From positions 1,736,001 through 1,800,000 of the forward strand of contig OZ199839.1 in assembly GCA_964304625.1 (NCBI GenBank): a stretch of DNA of 64,000 nt, read 5' to 3'. The position numbers and the translations under genes are program-made. This document shows positions 36,789-48,950 of this stretch, piece by piece. This stretch comes from Kudoa neothunni. Taxonomy: Eukaryota; Cnidaria. Below the pieces are notes generated by a model, which was given only the letters and a program-made list of their open reading frames with translations, searched no databases and was not told where the DNA came from. Positions within the stretch are counted from its first letter, which is position 1. Every line of letters starts with the position of its first letter.

Positions 36789-39700
36789 CTAATTGTTATT
36801 GCTGGCAGGTGCAGGGGGCCAATTCAATTCTACGTCCTAAACAAATATATTAATATAGTTTTGTACGATATTTTTATTAAAACTGTGTTCCTATCTCGCG
36901 CATACCTGTACATCTAGAGAGAGAATATCACATTCGACACCAGTTAAAGTAGAAAGAGAGGGATTGGTTCGATTCATGTCACCATGAACAAATTCTTTGA
37001 TATACCTTGTAAATGTATAAGAATGAAATTTCGAAAATATTATTACTTACGTCCCAGATTGAGTTTTCAATTGAAGAAAAAATAAAAATGGATTTTGAGT
37101 TGAGGGTGTGATTTTCATAGTGTAAATAGTTCTTTGGCGGACACATGCTATTCTCCTTTACAAAAAATACCATCAATTACAATACTTTTAACTTATTGGA
37201 GAGTTGATCAAATTAGATTGAAATTTTTAACCGCATATTTAAAGAATAATTTTATTTTTTCGATAAACTTAATTTTTTTGTTTATTTGCAAATGCAAGAA
37301 ATAAAATGGGGGTTTTTTGTACATGTGAGATTAGGGGTAATGCTCTCATTACTCTCCTAACTATGGATTTTTGACTTTGAAATTATAAAAGATATAATAT
37401 TCTAAAACATAAGTTTAAGCTTCAATTGAACAAATATTGTATGCCAAATCTCATTTTTAATCCATCTCAGTAGGTAATCGATAGTACGCATTTTTGTGGT
37501 CCAGAGTAGATTACATATTATCTAGTATGGGCTACCTACTGTTATTAACCTTCCAAGTAACAATTAACCAGATCCCCTCGGAGTATAACTGGGGTCCATT
37601 TGGAACCCAGTGTTTCTTGGGATTTCGTTTAATAATAATGTTTTCTATCAATCTATAAAATTATAACTGTAGGGAATGTTTTTTCGCTAATAATTCCTCG
37701 TTCTGTTTTCTCAAACGCATGGGCCTCACTGCAATGTTCCTATATAAATAGGACAATAGAATATTTTAAAATGACTGATTCTGGAATTCGTTGGTAGCTC
37801 CATAAACACATAACATAGATGCTGGATCTACAATAGGAAAAATATTGAGCCATATTTTGCTGGATTATTTTTATATAGGCAGTGGCTATTACCACGGGAA
37901 TCAATTTCTCTGCAATTGTTATCTCTATTAAATAACTAATTTAACATTACTATTATTTATATTTTTCTCTACTAAATTATGAAAAATAAAGAAATTTGAG
38001 ATGGTTGTAAATTTATGTAAAATAGACGGTCAGAAACATAAATGTTAGCGAATTTAATAGACTAAAACAATATTGACGTTGAATTAATTATAAATATTAA
38101 TCATTTCTAAATTATTGCTTTGAGCCATGCAGTGTAAACATAACTCCACGTGTTTCACGAGTTTGGTTGAACTACAATGAGTGATTCGAATTCAGACAAC
38201 TTTCATGTTGGAATGAAATTTGAAACTTTTGAAAGTTTAAAATCTTATATTCAAGAGTATGAGAAAAGTCATTTTGTGAATTTAAAGATTCGAGATTCAA
38301 GAAGAATTGACTCAGTGTAAAACCGGGTTAATCGAAATATTAAAAACACGCCAATGTATTACGAAATAACTTATGTATGTTACTTTGGAGCCCATTATCG
38401 AAATAGAGTTAAAGGCGAAAGCATAAGAAAATTTCCCTTAAGAGAAATTGCCCATTTAAAGTTACATTAAGAGTAAGTGTAGATGGAAATTTCCTGGAGA
38501 TTAGATCTTCTAACACTACCCCTAACTATCCAAATGATCCATGGATCTATGAAAACTTACCCAGTCAGAGGAAATTAAACCAAAGTGATGGCTATTTGTC
38601 AGAGCTTCTTTCTCTCAGAACGAGCAAAAAACTCATACAAGCCAAGTTAAATGGCGATTCAGGCAAGAATATACCTTTGAAAGCTATTCACAACATTAAA
38701 AAAATCTCAAAAGTCGGATCTGATAACATTACTTTAGTTGTGGAAATTTTAAAAAATCACTAATACTGCATAGTGAGCGTTTTATTAGGTGATAATAAAA
38801 ATGTTTGTGGAATCTTTTTTATGGATAAGCAGATATTCAACACAATTAATTTCTTCCCAGTTACCCATGTTTGATGCAATCTATAAACTGCTAGTCTCAC
38901 GGTAATCTTAGGAGGTTTTCTCTATTTCGTTGTTTTATTAGTTTATTAGTGCGCCATTGTATCTGTCTGTTGCAGAAGACTCGGTTGGTGAAGCCCACAT
39001 AACTAGCGGCTGCATCTTGTACGATGAAACGGCGGAGTCAATTAAATGGTATATTTCTAAACTAATAAAAATGATGCCGAACATGACTCAAAATGTCCGA
39101 ACGATCATTACTGACAAGCACCACACTCTAAGGAAATGTTTGAAAGAATTATTTCCTAACCCCAATCTAATGATCTGTATATTTCATGTTTCTCAAAGTT
39201 TCAGACGTGAAATAACTATGTCGAAATACGGTATCACACGAGAGAAAAGGGACCAATTGCTTGAAACTCTTAATAAAATTATCTATTCGAAAAATAAACA
39301 TGAATTCGATAAACTATGCAATAACCTTTTTTAACAAAGCAACGATAAGTTTATTAACTATTTTAAATCTAATTGGGAACCAATTGCTGATGAATGGGTC
39401 ATAGGATTAAGTGAAACACATCATTTCTATGAAAACTTGACCAATAATAGATTAGAAGCCATTAATGGTCAATTAAAACAAACGATAAAGAAATTTTCAA
39501 ATCTTAATGATTTTTTTCCGTTATTTCTTTGACGCTCTCAAATCAATGAAAATAGAAAGGAAATACAATATAACCAAAATATTACTGAACCCAGTTAATT
39601 TTGATACCTCAAATGAAGTTCTAAACGCGTATTTTAATCATTTAAATCCATTTGCCTTCAATATAATCCACAAACAAATTCAAAATTTTGACAAAACCAC

Positions 39701-42700
39701 TAATACAGATAGTTTAACTACATCCATAAAATGCAATTGTTATATTTACAGATCGTATCTCCTTCCATGTAGTCATATTTTTAAAAAGAGAGCGTTTAAC
39801 CTGCTTCCAATGTTCGATTCAAATTTATGCCACCCTAGGTGGTCAAAAGATCACATGAGCCGATTCTTGGAAATGGAAACTATAAATATAACACCAAAAG
39901 AGAGTATTACAATAAAACCAAAAGGAATTTTAAATTCTTATGGAAAACGTTCAAAAAATTCTGTGATTTACACAAATAAGCTAGCAGCTTTGTCCGCTGA
40001 ATATTGTGGGGAGTTTTATGATAGTTGCCTATCACTATTCAACACAATAGAAAAAATAATCAAGAACCACGACATCAAATTAATAAAACAAATAAATCAA
40101 TTATGTATTTTAAGAAAACTTAATTTTTCTTGATTTATTTTTAGGAAATCGCACCATTGAATATTGAATACTCTGAGGCTATAGCCGAAGATGAAGATAT
40201 CTCTGAAGGAAGAGGTATATGACGCTTAACTTGAATATTTTACTCGTATCTAACTTACAAAAAATAGACGTTATAGAGAATATTTTTAATTCTCAAATAA
40301 TTGTTGAGGGTGTTGGTAATAATATTATTCCGCAAGGTGAGGAGATTATCGAGAATATTATTGTTAATAATATTTCAAATGAAAATGCTCCCGAGCTCCA
40401 AACTGTTTTATCTAAAGATCAATTAGCACCTACTTTAGATATGATCGAGCTTGATGTTACTTTCATTTCCCTTCTTTTTTTAAATTATTTTAGCCTTAAA
40501 AATTCCCTCTCGAGTGAAGTCTGTTGGGAGACCAAAGGGATACGCTTTAACCACTATTGGACACAACAAAAAACTAAATTTTTTTAGATATCTCATTATT
40601 TATTTTACTAGGATAGCCATTGTTCATCGTGTTGTATTTATCTAATTTCTGAAAAATGACCTAATTATGATTAATTTTCTCAAAATTCTTGTCTATATTG
40701 AAATAGAAAGCGGAAAATTCACATCATATCTGTGAAATATAGTGAGCATATATTATCTTTAAGTTCATAATTTATGAATAGAATACAATAAATCACATAA
40801 TTTAAACATTGTAAATAAATTAAATAACACGAGGTTGAATGATGTATCATGTGGAAGCGCGCGCTTCAAGAGTAATGTCAGACCTATAAAATCACACAAA
40901 ATTCTTTAACTTTAACCTTATTATTGACAGAAAATGATATACTACAATTTTGATCATGCATTAAATTAAGATTAATAAATCTTTCATTTAATTATGGAAA
41001 GCGATCAATGAAATAAACAATATAAATATGTAAAAAAAGATATTCTCAATTGTTACATAATTCTATAATTTAGTAGAGAAAAATATAAATAATAATAATT
41101 TTAAATTAGTTATTTAATAGAGATAACAATTGCAGAGAAATTGATTCCCGTGGTAATAGCCACTACCTTTTATATATTGTCTAAAGGAGCAATTGTCTCT
41201 AAAGGAAACCAATTTCTCCGGGGTCATCACTTCTGTTCGCTATGTTGATAAAAATGTCCCATATTTCTCTAGCAGAGCAAAATTTATCGTTTGGCTGTCA
41301 TTGCTCCCTAGTTTCTGCATTATAAAAGTGGAGCGCGCTCTTGGTAGTTACCTGAATCTGAATGTGTACAACGAAAAAGGAGTTTTGTACATCCTCGTAT
41401 CTTCGTCTTCAACCAAACATTTCAATTATAGGCTCTTGCCTATCCTTATGGATAGTCATGTACAATAAGCAGCCAATCAAACCACGCATTTCATCAACAT
41501 CTTTCTATTTATTCCCATAAGGATTCTTATGGCACTGATTGGCATATTTAATTGTTCGTCCCACTATTCCCATTGGGAAGAAATGATGAAAACATCATGC
41601 GATACTAAAGATCCTTTGGGTTGCGTACATAGTCACACCTTGAAGAAAATTCATTTTATTATCTGCCATCACCTTGGTTTTCTTTGGTTTGATTTCACTC
41701 AATAAATTGTTGTTTTTGACTGCAAGCGAATCGTTATTTTCAATAAACACTATATTCTTATTATTCTCGTCGCCAGCAGTCTCCTTAAAAGTACGTTAGG
41801 CTAGGTGTTTCAATTTCGTTAGTGTCAATAGTATCCTCGCTACATTCCAAAAAGAAACCCATGCCTACACAATAAAAACTTGCACGTATGCGCATACGCT
41901 GTGAAAATTTTATTTGTTAGATTTTGGTATGTAGATGTTTAAATAAAATTTCCAATTAAAAATCCATATAAATAATAATATATTTTTAAAATATCAAACA
42001 AAATTCTGGAATCCATTTGAACCCCAATTATACTCCGAATATATTTTGGTTATAAAAATTACAGTGACACATGAAAATTCCAATAAATTTATTACTCTAA
42101 AGATAAACGCGTTTTACGAAAATATAGGAAGTTTGAATTCTAATTATTATATAGCGGCTGAGAAAACATGATGGCAATTTCGTCTGTGGTCCAAATGAAT
42201 CCCAATTTACTTAGAAAATTAAATTTTGTGGCATAATCGCAATATTTCTACCCATAAGTACTTGATATTGAATAGTCAAGTGATTTAATATAAACACCCC
42301 CTACTTCATATCAGAGTTTAGATATGGAGAATAAAAAATAAACGATGTTTAAAACCAGAACAACGCATATTGACAAAAACAAAAAAATTAACTTTATCAG
42401 AGCTATTAAATTTTTTAAGAAAAAACGACATCTCTTGCTTATATTTTTATATTAACAAAATTTAACCATGGTGACTTTGTTATAATTTAAGCAAAAATAC
42501 CTGTGAAGTACTCTCAATGGCGTTTTTTGATTAATAACCAAATCCTATCATAATAAAAAATAAAAATTGGAAAAATAATAATGGCTGTTTTTACTACTTT
42601 TGTTTTGTTGATTTTATCGATAATTTCATCTGAAATAGCATCTTTGCAAATAATCACCGCTCTAAACACAAATAAAGATCGGTTGCGACAATAATAATGT

Positions 42701-45258
42701 GTGTACAAATAATTTTTAGCAATATTTTCGGTCACGTTGCACAACTGGTCAATCGTTTTCCTATGATTAAAATAAATATTAATATTAATAAGTACTTAAA
42801 CTATAGAGATATTTTTTATTGCCAACAAATTACTTATCATTAATAATCTGCAGGAGACTAATTCGAACAGCGTCCGAACTATTGTTGATCGTGTCTTGCA
42901 TTTGGGTTATTTTTTTGCCATCAAAATATGGAACTAACGGATCTAACAATTCCAGCATGAATGGCCGCCCTAAAATAAATCATTTTTCAATTTGCACTTG
43001 TTGGCAAAATAAGGAATTTATATGTGATTGTATGTATTAATAAAACCCACCTTTTCCAAGCATTCTAACGTCAACATCCTCTCTACCCGAAGATGAGAAT
43101 TTCACATCTATACATAATTATTCATCCTGGATTAAGCCTTCGATAACCTGAGAATTTGAAGTGAGGTTGAAGACCTTTTGCGATTATTTCCTACAATAAA
43201 CCTGTTACTTATCTTTCAAAAAATTTTAATCCTTTATCCAGATTGCTTATAATTTAAAAAAAAGGGGTTATTGGCAAAATAAATAATATTCAGGTGACGC
43301 CAGTTTTGACTATATTTAATTATTTACTGTCCCTAAGGGCGAAGCAGTGGGTCAGAAATAATTAAATATAGCAGATTCTACAATGATAAAACTTTAAACA
43401 GCTTCTCTGTAAGAGTTGCTGAAATAATAATTTTCCGTTACGCGTGCGTGTGTGCTGTTTAGGATTAAATCTTACCGTGCCAATAGCCTCTGCCATTTTA
43501 AATTGTGATTTCGATTATATTACAGCCTCATATGTATGATAACCACAGTCGGACATTAATGATGTTTATTTTAATCATATCGTTTGATTTAACGAGAGTA
43601 AAAAACATTTAATTCCTATTTTTATTTTATTATATAAAAAAATATTATTTCTACTTGGATGAAAAGTAGAAAAACATATGTTCTCATCCAAAACCATTTT
43701 TCGGTGAAGGGGAATGTTAAATGGTAATGTGATACATCCTGAGTTAAAATAATTAATTGAATTAAGTTATATCGTTTAATTTAACTGGTAATTAGATCGA
43801 TCACAGAAATGCCCTTTATTTTGGGGGGATTCACTGTTTATACGTGAATATCTGACAAAGGTATTACATTCTCGGTGGGAACATAATAATCGTTTATTCA
43901 AACCCACTAATAAAATAAAAATTCCAGTTCAAAAAATAAAGGTAATTATTTTATTTTAATAATAATATTTATTATCATTATACAAAAGCAAATTGTTGTA
44001 AATGAGCATTATTTGTATCAATTAAAAAAATAAAAAGAGGATTAATAAAGTCATTTTAATAGATAAAATTTAGTAAAAAGTGGCTATAATTAATCGACTA
44101 CTTGAACACATGTTGAAGGATAGGTTGCATGACTTAGTGGGTCATTTTCATCCATTTCTATAAACCAAGGTGTTTGTGCTACATTTCTGGCATATTTATT
44201 ATATCGACCTAATTAAAAAATTTTTGAAATTTTCGTTGAATCAACGTAAATGCTTACCACCAATGAAGACTGATTGAGAATAACATTTAACTGTTGATAA
44301 AGATGGAGGATTTTGAACAATATTTTCTCCACTTAACCATTTGGAGTATCTACCAAAGTTGAATACATTAAACAACAGTTGAAAAATTACTTATCCATAA
44401 TAGCCGGATCATTCATTGTCTCCAATGCATCCGATATATCTTTGAATGAAGCGATTTTGTCATTCTCCTACAAAAAGTTCCGTATTAATATAATATTGCA
44501 ATAATACAAAATAATTAATTAAACATACTTTTCTTTTGCGATTGAATAACGAATCAAACTTTAAATAATTAGAAATACGCCTATAATTGAATAAGTGATT
44601 AGATATTAAATGTGACGTGTGTTCTTCCATTTAAATGGAATCAATTACATGAAATTGTCCACTTCAAATTTGTCATTGGTGTATGAATATTCTAATTCTA
44701 TCACAAGCAATGCCTAAAAATCCACGAATTCGATATATATTTAAGTCTTTATCTAATTTTCAATAGGAATCAAATACATCTTTGTGATAAGTTTTGAGGT
44801 ATTTCTTGCTTACCATATGAGCAATAATGGCTCTGAGAGAATCTTTTACAGAGAGTGAGAAAGTTTCCCCACACAATTCATTATATCTCTATTAAAAAAC
44901 GTATTAATACGCACATTGGATTTTCCAAGTCAAAGACTTTTCTGATAAGAACACTTTTAGGAACCAACAGTGCTACAGAAAATTTCTCGTAAATATGTTT
45001 GTCTGAAGACAAATGTTTGTCAATCTAAATCAAAATAAAATATGGGCAGTTTTTTATGTAAAATGCCTTATCGAAACTATCAAAAATGCATTTGGTGTCA
45101 AGTAATCCTAGGCAAACGTTGCATGGGGCCATGGCTATTGATGTCTGTTCAACATTATTGATACACTTTGTCCAATTATCGTATAATCCATCCAGATATT
45201 GTTCATCAATATCATAGGAGATGTTGTTATTGCAAAATTCACATACATTCCACGCCAT
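36789..45258 (-). CDS. PUS10: tRNA pseudouridine synthase Pus10
   Basis: Pseudouridylates tRNA positions 54/55. Sixteen exons join in phase: 45258-45078, 45002-44938, 44888-44814, 44713-44649, 44580-44529, 44467-44391, 44349-44258, 44208-44102, 43190-43148, 43107-43051, 42969-42834, 42760-42598, 42544-42501, 37152-37051, 37005-36906 and 36836-36789. They give 468 residues (vertebrate about 530). The N-terminal zinc ligands are CEFC and CNVCLG. GGRYNKYARNVAQTPW precedes the catalytic domain, whose motif SSSGREDVDVRMLGKGRPF carries the catalytic Asp. TPLRVLHR, then LKTQSGTYIKEFVHGD and LNWPP close the protein. Most introns are 35-160 nt, but intron 8 (911 nt) holds a MITE and intron 13 (5,348 nt) holds a piggyBac relic with a nested Mutator-like element. 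The gene is convergent with the MAU2-like gene. No frame break was found. Confidence 0.92.
37878..41167 (+). mobile_element. Mutator-like element with ~100-bp TIRs and perfect 9-bp TSD
   Basis: Left TIR from 37878 (GGCAGTGGCTATTACCACGG) and right TIR ending at 41167 (reverse: GGTAGTGGCTATTACCACGG) match for about 100 bp with few differences. The flanks are TTTTATATA at 37869-37877 and TTTTATATA at 41168-41176, a perfect 9-bp duplication as expected for Mutator-superfamily insertion. The interior encodes a decayed SWIM-finger transposase on the plus strand. The element sits inside a piggyBac transposase gene relic, which lies in an intron of PUS10. Confidence 0.9.
38177..40587 (+). pseudogene. 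SWIM-finger MULE transposase (ZSWIM3-like), decayed
   Basis: The N-terminus at 38177 (MSDSNSDNFHVGMKFETFES, then KSYIQEYEKSHFVNLK) stops at TAA near 38320 and continues in another frame with YYEITYVCYFGAHYRN. The DDE region at 38957-39334 includes IITDKHHTLRKCLKELFPN and LMICIFHVSQ. The remainder, to 40133, has the SWIM finger CNCYIYRSYLLPCSHIF (C-x-C...C-x-H). A tail near 40515-40570 reads VGRPKGYALTTIG, as in ZSWIM proteins. At least three frame breaks. It belongs to the element at 37878-41167. Confidence 0.8.
43264..43495 (+). repeat. MITE copy in PUS10 intron 8
   Basis: It begins GGGGTTATTGGCAAAATAAA and ends ...TTACCGTGCCAATAGCCTC, short terminal inverted repeats of the type GGYTATTGGCA. 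The internal blocks TTTTGACTATATTTAATTA and AATATAGCAGATTCTA are shared with the copies near 21.0-21.33, 52.27-52.39 and 56.64-56.75 kb. Confidence 0.6.
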
Positions 45259-45700
45259 GTGAGGCACCACGCCTAATCCGAATCATGATAATTGCCATGC
45301 GCATTCATATTAGTTAAAATAATGTTCTTTTTTCATTTAAATGAATTATTAAAGAGAAAAAACTTCAAAAATTAAATATGTAGTTATCATTAATTTTTTT
45401 ACAATTTTATTAATTATTGTATTTTTGAAATATCGTTAAATACTCAGTGTAAATCACGAACTATGAATGTAAAAGAAGTGAGAGATTAATATAATATAAA
45501 TACAAGAAATAAGTTACAAGACAATTAAAATAATATACAATATGATTTGAATTTTTTTTTGTGCATGCAATGAGCATTATTAATTTTATCAAATTTCTAT
45601 CAGTCCCTAAATTTCATCACATATATGTATTAAGTTCTGTTTTTAGTTATTTCCTTCTTATCGCTACGCTTTTGGATCCAGAAATCATTAATTACTTCAT
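45259..45700. other. No gene seen (upstream of PUS10)
   Basis: AT-rich 5' flank of PUS10. No promoter motif can be assigned. Confidence 0.35.
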
Positions 45701-45707
45701 GCGAACA

Positions 45708-45785
45708 CATATAATTCAGTGGTATGGCGGATAGACTTAATACCCGGAGGTATCAAGTTCAATCCTCCCCGCTGATCAATCTATT
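45708..45785 (+). repeat. tRNA-like segment, possible SINE head
   Basis: The stretch reads CAGTGGTATGGCGGATAGAC, then CCCGGAGG-TATCAAGTTCAATC-CTCC. The last part resembles a pol III B box (GTTCAATCC) inside a GGAGG/CCTCC stem, with a loose A-box-like TGGCGGATAG 25-30 bp before it. It is more GC-rich than its surroundings. A full cloverleaf with paired acceptor arms is not visible, so a functional tRNA gene is unlikely. Confidence 0.4.
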
Positions 45786-46023
45786 TTGCTCGTAAAAGTG
45801 TGTCTCTATCCCACAGTAGATAGGAGTTGTAGTTGGTGTGATATTGTATTTTAAGAGTAATTTTAAATCCAGATATAATTCGATCTAGCAGAGGAGATTA
45901 AATTGGACCAGAGCTTCCTCATTCATTGTAATTTCCAAACCTATTCTCAAAAAAAAAGGTTTAAGAGTGGATTTATTTCTGGGAGGTGAAAATATTTTTA
46001 CTAAAATTACATTAAAAAGAAAA

Positions 46024-47557
46024 AAGGATAATGGAGGAGTATACGTCTCAGAAAGTTTAATCTTTTCCGCATGTTTGACATTCCTGGTTTCATTTAAAAC
46101 TTGTTTTACGTTATTTTTAAATATTGAGTGAACAGAAAAAACTAACAAATACGACAACATCTGCCTTCGGGTTAAATCGACGCGCGCACGCTTATGCGCA
46201 TTGTGGTTTTTCGTTGTTTTCAACTCTATTTGATCATTAAAACAACTTTTATACAAATAATTTATTTGTATTATTTTTCAATCAATGTAAATCACCCTAT
46301 TATTGTTATGCTGTATATACTTTAAAGGTTATAAGAAAAAAATGCAATTTGTATATGTTAGATTTCAATTCGTAAACTGAAAAATTTACCGACAAATTTA
46401 AATAAATTAGTTTTAGTTTATATATTTTTTTTATATTTTGATAATGGTTGTTGACGAAATGATCATGAAATTACAATAGCATGTGATTATAAATTTCTTT
46501 TATTGTTATTTTTGTTGGAATTTTATGTTAGAAATTATTTTTTCTAAATTATAAATATCTAATAATTATATTATGTTAATTTGAGAGATAAAAGACACCT
46601 TTAGATATCGAAGTTATAATCATGTCTGCAAAATACATTATTACTCGAATAACTTCAATCATTACTTTACATAAAATTGTAGGATAGAATATATTAAACA
46701 ATAAACTAATGTTATGGGTGGAAAAGGTGAATAAATATTGAAAACGTAATCAAAATGATTCGTAATACTGTTGTTGCATAGATTTAATACGATGCGGCAA
46801 TATTAACTTGGGGGACATTTATACGACTGAAATAGCATGCCAACATACATTATTATAGATACCAATTTTTACTTAGTAATGTAATTACTTTTTCCAAACT
46901 CAACCAAATTATTCACACTTAATCGTTTATACAAAATGAACAGTTAGATTTAACAATACACTCCCTTAAATTTGATACTTATGTATAGACTTTAAAGCTG
47001 AAAAAATATTTTCTGCAAATCTGCTTAGCTTAATAAGGTTATGAAAACATCATACCTCTCAAAATGTTTTATTCGATCGGTTAAATTGTATGGTCTGATG
47101 AAATAGCTGCACGGGGCTAGGAGTTTCATATATAATATATTGTAGCATCTATTATTGATAATAAATATAATGTCGAAAGTAACCTACTGGCGATGACATA
47201 TCGATAAATTCAAAAAATGGAAAAAATAAACAGGGTCGATTTTTATTATATTTGCTAATTTAGAATATGGTCATTGCTGTATAATTTAAACGAAACTAGT
47301 TGTATAAAAGTTGTTTTAATGATCAAATAGATTTGAAAACAACGGAAACCCCAAGTGCGCACAAGTGTGTGTGCGTTCCGATTTAGCCTGAAGGGCAGAT
47401 GTTGTCATATTTTTTAAGATAATGATTTTTTAATTCTTTCTGTTCACTCAATATTTTAAAATAGTGTAAAACAAGTTTTAAATAAAACCAGGAATGTCAA
47501 ACATGCGGAAAAGATTAAACTTTCTGAGACGTATACTCCCCCATTACCGAATAAAGT
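46024..47557. mobile_element. Foldback element: ~240-bp inverted arms, ~1.04 kb spacer
   Basis: Arms at about 46024-46258 and 47299-47557 are inverted copies over their whole length, with small indels. Shared blocks include TATAAAAGTTGTTTTAATGA, GCAGATGTTGTC, TCTGTTCACTCAATATTT, and CAGGAATGTCAAACATGCGG followed by AAAAGATTAAACTTTCTGAG and ACGTATACTCC. The spacer (46259-47298) is AT-rich with no recognised gene. The 123-codon minus frame at 45885-46256 overlaps the left arm and is not supported as a gene. Class unknown: a non-autonomous DNA element with long TIRs, or two head-to-head repeat copies. Confidence 0.7.
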
Positions 47558-48356
47558 CGTCTACTCTAGCCGGAGCACAAATACAAATAAAATAAATACA
47601 ATGAATAATAAAATTAATGTTTTCACTTTTTTCATGTCTTTTTTGGGCAATAATTAGGCTAAAATGTGGCTTAATACCAGTTATAGATATAAATAAATCA
47701 TAATTTGTAAATAGACTGGATATATTAATATTTTAGCGCAAATAAAATGTTTAAATTTAGCACACGCGCAAAGGGATTGTAGTTTTAATTATAAATACCA
47801 AAATTAAATGAAGAAAATAAATAATAAAATTTTTAATAATTTAAGCCATTTTATAATTTTTTTATCATTTCTTTAAAAAGTAAATATTTATAATTTTTAT
47901 TTCATATATTATTAAATATAAAATAGAAAGTTACAAAAATTAATTTTCAGTAATTTTCAGTAAAATTCATCAAATGACTATTTGTTTATCAGTCTTATTT
48001 TAGCGTCGAATGTGCACGAACCGCGCATGATATATTTTCGAGAGAGATTCTGATTACTTAGAATCGATAAATTATGTACGTAACATGCTAGGCCATAAAA
48101 TTTGTTCGTTGACTCAAGATGAGTCTCGGATCCCCCGGACCTCCTTGGGCTCCGGGAAACCCCGAATTAGACGTTATAGTGCAAAAGAGAAACACGTAAA
48201 TCATAATAACAGGAAGCTGATGTTTGGATTAATGTTAGTTCTCCATTAAAACCACCACACCGTTTTAATCGTTTACCTAGCATTGATAAGCATGAAATTC
48301 TGTAGAGCCAAAGTCCTCATGCATTTATGGACGGATGGGGTTTGGGATGGAGGTTG
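47558..48356. other. No gene seen; GC-richer patch at 48115-48175
   Basis: Mostly AT-rich. The patch near 48115-48175 (GGATCCCCCGGACCTCCTTG) and 48300-48356 are GC-richer than the neighbourhood and continue beyond the hAT insertion at 48951-49130, which suggests an older repeat split by that insertion. The older repeat is not identified. Confidence 0.3.
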
Positions 48357-48364
48357 TTCTATAA

Positions 48365-48942
48365 CAGAGGTCGGCAACGACCGGTCCATGAGCCTTCCTT
48401 ATCCGGCCTTCGAGAGGGAAAATGATAAAGTTAAATTATTTTGTTATTAGGCAGTTCCTTTATAATTTCCCCAATTTTTGTAATCGATCTTTTCGGCACA
48501 TAAAGTAATTTAAGAGAAATGTACAAGAAGTTAATTAAATATCACTTCTCTTTTTCTGAATATAAATGTGTAAAAAACAAAAAAAGATTAAATTATTCTC
48601 TCAAACTAATTTTTTACTTATTTTTACCGACTGTATGATACCAGTCTTATTGTAACGAATGGAGACGTTTAATTATTGTTCTTTACGATTTCCAATCGTC
48701 ATTTAAATATATGAAATATTAAATTCAATATCAATAAAATCAGATAAATTTTGAAATAAAAATACTATAAAACTAGTCATTTCCTCATAAAAATATCGAA
48801 TGTTTCTTATTTTTTTTCCCCGCATTTCAACGAAAATATATTACAAAAAATTCATTACATTTAAGTGATTTATACATATTCTGGCTGCCACCTTTTTAAT
48901 ATGACTATCCGGCCGACGATCCACCCCGGTTGCCGACTCCTG
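48365..48942. mobile_element. Non-autonomous hAT element, 578 bp, 8-bp TSD
   Basis: The ends CAGAGGTCGGCAAC (48365) and GTTGCCGACTCCTG (to 48942) are terminal inverted repeats of the common hAT (CAGnGGTCGGCAAC) type. Perfect 8-bp duplications TTCTATAA flank it at 48357-48364 and 48943-48950. The interior (GACCGGTCCATGAGCC... then AT-rich) has no transposase frame. Confidence 0.9.
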
Positions 48943-48950
48943 TTCTATAA

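Larger units (their letters stand above)
37568..42223 (-). mobile_element. piggyBac-like relic 5 in PUS10 intron 13, split by a MULE
   Basis: The left end TTAACCAGATCCCCTCGGAG starts at 37564, with a palindromic GGGGTCCATTTGGAACCC at 37581-37598. On the right, the inner motif (42008-42045) and an outer motif (about 42188-42226, next to TTAA) are 180 bp apart. Transposase remnants are on the minus strand: 41600-41177 reads VMTPEKLVSFRDNCSFRQYI, and 37877-37600 continues near PAKYGSIFF. The frame is destroyed. The protein break coincides with the MULE target duplication at 37869-37877 and 41168-41176. Confidence 0.75.

Noticed and set aside
36979-37176. 65-codon minus frame as an independent gene
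   Set aside because: It overlaps PUS10 exon 14 in the wrong frame; the correct frame gives LKTQSGT continuing into YIKEFVHGD.
41193-41468. 91-codon plus-strand frame
   Set aside because: Antisense to the piggyBac relic split by the MULE.
45885-46256. 123-codon minus frame as a gene
   Set aside because: It lies largely within one arm of the foldback repeat, with no family resemblance and no support from the other arm.
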